Source: CAZLPY01 sp964561525 (lineage in GTDB: Bacteria > Patescibacteriota > UBA1384 > CAJBMM01). From it: a stretch of 10,340 bases of DNA. The stretch lies in NCBI GenBank assembly GCA_964561525.1, contig CAZLPY010000036.1:1-10340 (forward strand). The letters run 5' to 3'. Below the pieces are notes generated by a model. That model worked only from the letters and a program-made list of their open reading frames with translations, was not told the origin of the DNA and made no database searches. Shown here one piece after another: positions 6,995 through 10,340 of this stretch. The position numbers and the translations under genes are program-made. The first letter of the stretch is position 1; every line of letters starts with the position of its first letter.

Positions 6995-7038
6995 GGTGCC
7001 CTCCAATAATCTCTTTGTTAATGTAGCGATGCACCAGT

Positions 7039-7067
7039 ATTATACAACGCAGACGATACATTGTCAA
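7039..7067 (-). promoter_or_regulatory. Consensus sigma-70 promoter of unit B
   Basis: On the minus strand: TTGACA (7062-7067), 17-nt spacer, TATAAT (7039-7044), again perfect. ATTGACAAT and TTGTATAATACTG are identical to the unit A promoter, with the same 12 variable bases' distance between them. The predicted start site is near 7032, giving a 38-nt leader before ATG 6994. Its -35 box is only 9 bp from the -35 box of the oppositely directed tRNA promoter. Confidence 0.9.
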
Positions 7068-7076
7068 TCGCAGCCA

Positions 7077-7105
7077 TTGCAGCTAGGCTCAAAAAATGGT
7101 AGAAT
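7077..7105 (+). promoter_or_regulatory. Probable promoter of tRNA-Ser / DUF3850 transcript
   Basis: TTGCAG (7077-7082), 17-nt spacer, TAGAAT (7100-7105) preceded by TGG, which gives an extended -10 motif. The start site would be near 7112, about 75 nt before the mature tRNA. It is back-to-back with the unit B promoter. Confidence 0.6.
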
Positions 7106-7125
7106 GTGGTGACTTTAGAGAACAC

Positions 7126-7174
7126 GGAGAGGTCGCATCCTTGCCTGCTAGCGCAGGCTGCGGTCCGACTCTCC
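7126..7174 (+). repeat. tRNA-mimic hairpin with duplicated tRNA 5' end
   Basis: CGGAGAGGTCGCAT at 7125-7138 is repeated exactly at 7186-7199, where it covers the 5' end of the tRNA. Here the first copy folds instead into its own long hairpin: GGAGAG (7126-7131) with CTCTCC (7169-7174), TCG with CGA, and a perfect GCCTGC-TAGC-GCAGGC tip (7143-7158). It has no anticodon arm and is too short for a tRNA. It may be a decayed tRNA copy, an attachment-site remnant, or a leader structure guiding processing. Confidence 0.65.
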
Positions 7175-7186
7175 TCGCTAAAGCTC

Positions 7187-7276
7187 GGAGAGGTCGCATA
7201 GTGGCCTAGTGCACCGCCTTGGAAAGGCGGCACATCCGCAAGGGTGTCGCGAGTTCAAATCTCGCCCTCTCCGCCA
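7187..7276 (+). tRNA. tRNA-Ser(GGA)
   Basis: A 90-nt cloverleaf. The acceptor is GGAGAGG/CCTCTCC with discriminator G and encoded CCA (7274-7276); the D arm is GCA...TGC with GG in the loop; the anticodon stem is CCGCC/GGCGG around TTGGAAA, anticodon GGA (reads UCC/UCU). The long variable arm CATCC-GCAA-GGGTG is the class II mark of serine tRNA, and the T arm is GCGAG-TTCAAAT-CTCGC. It is likely processed from a longer transcript that continues into the DUF3850 gene 10 nt downstream, since there is no terminator between them. Confidence 0.96.
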
Positions 7277-7286
7277 AAAGGAAAAT

Positions 7287-7550
7287 ATGAAAATCACCAA
7301 AAAAGTCTGGCCAGAATATTTCCAGAAAATTGCCGATGGTACAAAGAAATTCGACCTCCGCTTAGCCGACTTTGAATGCAATGAAGGCGATGAATTAGTG
7401 CTGCAAGAATGGGATCCCGCCACCCAAAAGTACACCGGACGTGAAATGACCAAAGTCGTTCGTTACGTTTTAAAGACAAAAGACGCACCGTTTTGGGATA
7501 AGGAAGAGGTGGATAAATACGGGTTTCAGGTGATTGGGTGGGGGGAATAA
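7287..7550 (+). CDS. DUF3850 / PUA-ASCH-like protein
   Basis: An 87-residue soluble protein. The line-up KVWPEYFQKIADGTKKFDLR, then GDELVLQEWDP and YTGRE, is typical of DUF3850, a small PUA/ASCH-like fold. Such folds commonly bind RNA or modified bases; the family's exact activity is unknown and members occur in phages and accessory regions. Arg25, the GDEL at 34-37 and the EWDP at 41-44 are the conserved positions visible. ATG 7287 has AAGGA 5 nt upstream, so it is independently translated although it lies 10 nt behind the tRNA CCA. A longer reading from 7209 would run through the tRNA and is rejected. Confidence 0.85.
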   Translation: MKITKKVWPEYFQKIADGTKKFDLRLADFECNEGDELVLQEWDPATQKYTGREMTKVVRYVLKTKDAPFWDKEEVDKYGFQVIGWGE

Positions 7551-7601
7551 GAAGGCTCAGTGCTATTGATAATCAACCTAAATTGCTGTACCCTACAATT
7601 G

Positions 7602-7699
7602 TGAGTGATAAATCCTCACTTAAGTTGCTTGGATGTTCCCATCCATCTGGTTGGCCAGAGTCCGAGCGCAACAAGCTTAAGTTGGTACACTCATTTTTT
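7602..7699 (+). ncRNA. Candidate structured RNA or large terminator
   Basis: A nested fold can be drawn by hand. The outer stem is TGAGTG (7602-7607) with CACTCA (7688-7693), directly followed by T6 (7694-7699). The middle stem is CTTAA-GTTGC (7619-7628) with GCAAC (7668-7672) and TTAAG (7677-7681), with a 4-nt bulge. Inside are two hairpins, GGATG-TTCC-CATCC (7631-7644) and CTGG-TTGG-CCAG (7647-7658). It ends the tRNA/DUF3850 transcript and its T-run overlaps the 3' end of the convergent DUF3800 gene. TTGATA at 7566 and TACAAT at 7594 are weak promoter-like boxes, so an independent small RNA is possible but unproven. Confidence 0.45.
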
Positions 7700-8344
7700 G
7701 TTTGGCAAATATATAGCATTTAATTCAACTTTATCCTTAAATATATCGAACCACTCATAATCATTCCGCTCATATACTCTAAAGATGCCCCAGCAGAATA
7801 GATCAACCGCTTGAATTATAGACGACTGAGTTGATTGCCAATGATATATATCAAATGGTACCGTTGGATGAATTCTTCCCTGTAGTTGGCTGGTAATATA
7901 GCGATTAAAGTTTTCAATTTCTGGTTTTGATTTTGATTTGTCCAATATAAACTGAACTCGTGAATCCATTTCTTCAAATGGGATTTTGTCGACTACTTGC
8001 TTGGCGATAAAGTTATAGACACGTGACTTGTCGTTTGCAAGCTCTTCGAACAACCGTCGTTTATTAAGAGTGACACTATAAAGCTGAAAATCTAAATTGA
8101 CTATTTGCTCATAAAAATATCGCTTTATTTCTAAAGTCGTCCCAGTCGCTTTGAGTTCGCTGATGTGTCTTTTCTTTTTACGGGAATAATTGAGTTTGCG
8201 GCGCAGAGTCTTTTTGACCGCCAGCATAAGACGTTTATGGTCATCTTTTATAACTAAAATTGTAACGGTAAAAAACTTACTCGGCTTTTTATTAACAAAG
8301 TCAAAACCCAAATCACCGCTTTCGTCCAGGTATAAATATATCAT
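7691..8344 (-). CDS. DUF3800 family protein
   Basis: 217 residues from the preferred start. The opening MIYLYLDESGDLGF is the family hallmark (acidic DESGD motif), followed by KKRHISELKAT, FILDKSKSK and the C-terminal QSSIIQAVDLFCWGIFRVYE, matching the usual order of DUF3800. The family is thought to have an RNase H-like fold with conserved acidic residues and often sits in mobile or accessory DNA; its activity is not established. The frame extends 13 codons to ATG 8383, but the family normally begins close to DESG, so ATG 8344 is favoured. Neither start has an SD. It converges on the DUF3850 transcript and diverges from the Nudix gene. It is AT-richer than its neighbours. Confidence 0.87.
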   Translation of the reverse strand: MIYLYLDESGDLGFDFVNKKPSKFFTVTILVIKDDHKRLMLAVKKTLRRKLNYSRKKKRHISELKATGTTLEIKRYFYEQIVNLDFQLYSVTLNKRRLFEELANDKSRVYNFIAKQVVDKIPFEEMDSRVQFILDKSKSKPEIENFNRYITSQLQGRIHPTVPFDIYHWQSTQSSIIQAVDLFCWGIFRVYERNDYEWFDIFKDKVELNAIYLPNKK

Positions 8345-8400
8345 TACAGGATTTAGGATAGTTTTAAAAGTTAAAGAATTCATTAATCAATTTAAGATGA

Positions 8401-8406
8401 TATAGT
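8401..8406 (+). promoter_or_regulatory. Possible -10 box of the Nudix gene
   Basis: TATAGT lies 14 nt before ATG 8421. With no SD in the intervening GGACATTAGTAT, the transcript may be leaderless or nearly so. The -35 match 17 nt upstream is poor. The 37-nt gap is shared with the divergent DUF3800 gene when that gene's longer start is used. Confidence 0.35.
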
Positions 8407-8420
8407 ATGGACATTAGTAT

Positions 8421-8894
8421 ATGACTACACTTCTTCGTCAATCTACGCTTGTCTTCCTCACCAAACCAGGCCAAATATTATTGGCTATGAAGAAAAAAGG
8501 TTTTGGTCAGGGGCGGTGGAATGGGGTTGGTGGCAAGGTGGAGGCGGGCGAAACTGTCATGGACGCTGCTGCTCGGGAAACTAAAGAGGAAATTGGCGTT
8601 ACGCCAAAAAACCTAAAGCAGTTCGCAACCCTTAACTTTTATTTCCCGGAAGAAAAGGCAGCCAAGGGCTGGAATCAGCAAATGCATGTGTATATGTGCA
8701 ATAAATGGAGTGGCGAGCCGGTAGAATCGGACGAAATGGCGCCACAATGGTTTAAAGTGTCCGAGATTCCTTATAAGGAGATGTGGTCTGACGATCCACT
8801 TTGGTTGCCGGATGTTTTGCTGGGCAAATTTGTCAAAGCTGATTTTTACTTTGACGATAACGATAAAGTGCTCAAATACCAAATACATCAATAA
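8421..8894 (+). CDS. Nudix hydrolase, MTH1/8-oxo-dGTPase-like
   Basis: 157 residues. The Nudix box is complete at 38-60: G38-x5-E44-x7-R52-E53-x2-E56-E57-x-G59. Sequence around it is strikingly like human MTH1 (NUDT1): KGFGQGRWNGVGGKVEAGE, VESDEMAPQWF, and MWSDDPLW, where Trp122 and Asp124/Asp125 line up with the MTH1 purine-binding Trp117 and Asp119/Asp120. I infer hydrolysis of oxidised purine nucleotides such as 8-oxo-dGTP to the monophosphate, keeping them out of DNA. Start ATG 8421 lacks an SD. The methionine sulfoxide reductase gene follows after 70 bp, so two oxidative-damage functions are adjacent. Substrate could still differ, as Nudix specificity shifts easily. Confidence 0.92.
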   Translation: MTTLLRQSTLVFLTKPGQILLAMKKKGFGQGRWNGVGGKVEAGETVMDAAARETKEEIGVTPKNLKQFATLNFYFPEEKAAKGWNQQMHVYMCNKWSGEPVESDEMAPQWFKVSEIPYKEMWSDDPLWLPDVLLGKFVKADFYFDDNDKVLKYQIHQ

Positions 8895-8964
8895 GTTACC
8901 TCTACCAACGCCGGGCAAAAATTGATACACTATACGTTGATCTTGTGCAAAAGTAGGAGGACAG

Positions 8965-9390
8965 ATGGCTGAATCTAAAGAAGACTTACGTGACATGCCG
9001 GACGAGTATTGGCAGAAAAAGTTAACGCCTGAGCAGTACGATATTGTGCGTAATGGGGCTACTGAACCGGCTTTTTCGGGCAAGTTGTATCACAACGAGG
9101 AAGACGGGATGTACCAATGCGTGGCGTGTGGGCAGGAGCTATTCTCTTCAGATGCAAAGTTTGATTCTGGCAGTGGCTGGCCAAGCTTTGATGATCCGGT
9201 GAACACTGAGCACGTGGAATTGCGCGACGATGATAGCCTTGGCATGCATCGAACCGAAGTAATCTGCAAAAACTGCGGCGCGCATTTGGGTCACTTGTTT
9301 AACGACGGCCCAACCCAAACCGGCCAGCGCTATTGCATTAATTCTGGCGCACTTAATTTCAAAGCAAAACAAACGAAAGAGGAAAAGTAA
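8965..9390 (+). CDS. msrB: Peptide methionine (R)-S-oxide reductase MsrB
   Basis: 141 residues, full length. Reduces methionine-R-sulfoxide in proteins using thioredoxin-like donors. The zinc-binding CxxC pairs are C52/C55 (YQCVACG) and C101/C104 (ICKNCG). The family motif GSGWPSF is at 69-75, GHLFNDGP at 109-116, and the catalytic Cys124 is in RYCINS. No signal peptide, so cytosolic. The SD AGGAGG (8955-8960) is strong and 4 nt from ATG 8965. The next gene starts at the very next base after the TAA, so the two are probably co-transcribed. Confidence 0.97.
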   Translation: MAESKEDLRDMPDEYWQKKLTPEQYDIVRNGATEPAFSGKLYHNEEDGMYQCVACGQELFSSDAKFDSGSGWPSFDDPVNTEHVELRDDDSLGMHRTEVICKNCGAHLGHLFNDGPTQTGQRYCINSGALNFKAKQTKEEK

Positions 9391-10340
9391 ATGTCCACAC
9401 CTAAACCGCGCTGGGGAATTTTAATCGTATTAAGCCTAGCCCTCGCCATCATTATCATCGACACCACCATTCTTAACGTCTCCCTCGCCACCATCATCCG
9501 CGAGCTCCACACCGACATTCAAAGCCTCCAATGGGTCATCACCGCTTACGCCTTAACCCTTGCCGCACTCACTATTACTGGCGGCCGCTTTGGCGATTTG
9601 TTCGGACGCAAAAGAATGTTTATGTTCGGCGCAATTTTGTTTGCCATTGGCTCATTCGTCGCCTCCATTAGCCACAGCGTCTCAACGTTGATTATGGGCG
9701 AGTCTATTATAGAGGGCATTGGCGCTGCTTTAATGATGCCAGCCACATCTTCACTTATTATCGTGAACTTTAAAGGCCGCGACCGTGCCGTTGCCTTTGG
9801 CGTGTGGGGAGGAATCGCCGCCGCCGCATCAGCCATCGGGCCAATTCTCGGCGGATATTTAACCACCAACTACAGCTGGCGCTGGGCCTTCCGCATTAAT
9901 ATTTTTGTCACGTTGATATTGCTACTGGGCGCCGCAATTATTCCAGAGTCCAAAGACAATCAAGAAAAACCAAGCCTCGATCTTGTTGGCGTAGTGCTTT
10001 CCGCAGTCGGTTTGCTAGGAATTGTGTTTGGGTTTATTGAATCATCCAGCTACGGTTGGCTTAAAGCAAAGCAAACATTCATGGTTTACGGCCATGCCTT
10101 AAGTTTTGGCAGCTACTCCGTAGTGCCATGGTCAATTGCTGTTGGCGCGGTTATTTTAGTGCTTTTTGTTTTATGGGAACTCTCGATGGCCAAACGAGGC
10201 AAAACACCACTTGTTTCGATGAAACTGTTCATGAATCGCCAATTTACCACCGGCGTTGTGACAACTATGATTATGACGCTCGGACTTTCCGGATTGATCT
10301 TCTCCATACCAGTATTTTTGCAGGCCGTGCGTAATTTAGA
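9391..10340 (+). CDS. MFS drug exporter, DHA2 (EmrB/QacA) type, 3' end cut
   Basis: At least 316 residues, open to the right edge; family members have about 450-550 residues and 14 helices. Visible hallmarks: motif D1 DTTILNV (24-30) in helix 1, motif A GGRFGDLFGRKRMF (64-77) between helices 2 and 3, the antiporter motif C GPILGGYL (150-157) in helix 5, then YSWRWAFRINI (161-171), typical of the DHA2 group. It is an inner-membrane, proton-driven exporter, probably of drugs or other amphipathic compounds. ATG 9391 abuts the msrB stop (TAAATG), with GAGG in the msrB tail as the probable SD. The sense strand is C-rich, whereas msrB just before it is G-richer, a sharp change at the junction. Confidence 0.93.
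   Translation, partial: MSTPKPRWGILIVLSLALAIIIIDTTILNVSLATIIRELHTDIQSLQWVITAYALTLAALTITGGRFGDLFGRKRMFMFGAILFAIGSFVASISHSVSTLIMGESIIEGIGAALMMPATSSLIIVNFKGRDRAVAFGVWGGIAAAASAIGPILGGYLTTNYSWRWAFRINIFVTLILLLGAAIIPESKDNQEKPSLDLVGVVLSAVGLLGIVFGFIESSSYGWLKAKQTFMVYGHALSFGSYSVVPWSIAVGAVILVLFVLWELSMAKRGKTPLVSMKLFMNRQFTTGVVTTMIMTLGLSGLIFSIPVFLQAVRNL

Noticed and set aside
6405..7009. Plus-strand frames of 117 and 153 aa over unit B
   Set aside because: No promoter or SD on that strand, and they run opposite to genes with good initiation signals.
6402..7067. 221-aa minus-strand frame as a single protein
   Set aside because: The N-terminal half is an Arg-rich shadow of the 77-aa gene. ATG 6743 has a well-placed SD (AAGGAG) right after the upstream stop, so only 6402-6743 is taken as coding.
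7126..7174. Second tRNA gene upstream of tRNA-Ser
   Set aside because: At 49 nt with no anticodon or T arm it cannot form a cloverleaf; described as a tRNA-mimic hairpin instead.
7209..7286. Extended N-terminus of the DUF3850 protein starting inside the tRNA
   Set aside because: It would translate the tRNA sequence. The family begins at the MKITKKVWPEYF segment and ATG 7287 has its own SD.
7602..7644. CRISPR-like or short tandem repeat reading of the CTTAAGTTG pair (7619 and 7676)
   Set aside because: Only two 9-nt copies, and they are explained by pairing in the folded element. No repeat-spacer array exists anywhere in the window.

Overview
The window looks like a bacterial chromosome segment of roughly 50% GC with the standard code (UGA is a stop in several genes). 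I infer a member of the Patescibacteria/CPR type or a similar streamlined lineage. The reasons are tightly packed genes, several starts without a Shine-Dalgarno (SD) sequence, a MacB-like ABC pair, and runs of small orphan proteins. The taxonomy is a guess from gene style, not from a marker gene.

Layout. (1) 1-4248, plus strand: a phosphoenolpyruvate synthase cut by the left edge, an ABC ATPase and its MacB/FtsX-type permease, 6 and 3 bp apart, so probably one operon. (2) 4249-7067, minus strand: two transcription units of unrecognised genes. Unit A has its promoter at 5603-5631, genes at 4722-5465 and 4326-4667, and a terminator hairpin at 4256-4286. Unit B has its promoter at 7039-7067, four short coupled or closely spaced genes at 6123-6994, and a terminator hairpin at 6071-6099. 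The two promoters are perfect sigma-70 consensus and share 22 fixed bases at identical spacing; the two terminators are also alike. A solo ACT-domain gene (5636-6028) lies between the units. (3) 7068-7700, plus strand: a tRNA-Ser(GGA) with an unusual leader that repeats the tRNA 5' end, a DUF3850 (PUA/ASCH-like) gene 10 nt behind the tRNA, and a heavily folded element ending in T6. (4) 7691-8383, minus strand: a DUF3800 gene. (5) 8421-10340, plus strand: an MTH1-like Nudix hydrolase, methionine sulfoxide reductase B, and the N-terminal part of a DHA2-type MFS exporter that runs off the right edge.

How it fits together. The flanks are ordinary: central metabolism, export, oxidative damage repair (nucleotide-pool sanitation plus methionine sulfoxide repair). 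The middle, 4.25-8.4 kb, reads as an accessory region beside a tRNA gene. Its most interesting part is the pair of look-alike minus-strand units carrying orphan genes. Unit B encodes two related small zinc-finger-like proteins, a 39-residue membrane microprotein started from TTG, and a 57-residue basic protein. Their function is unknown.
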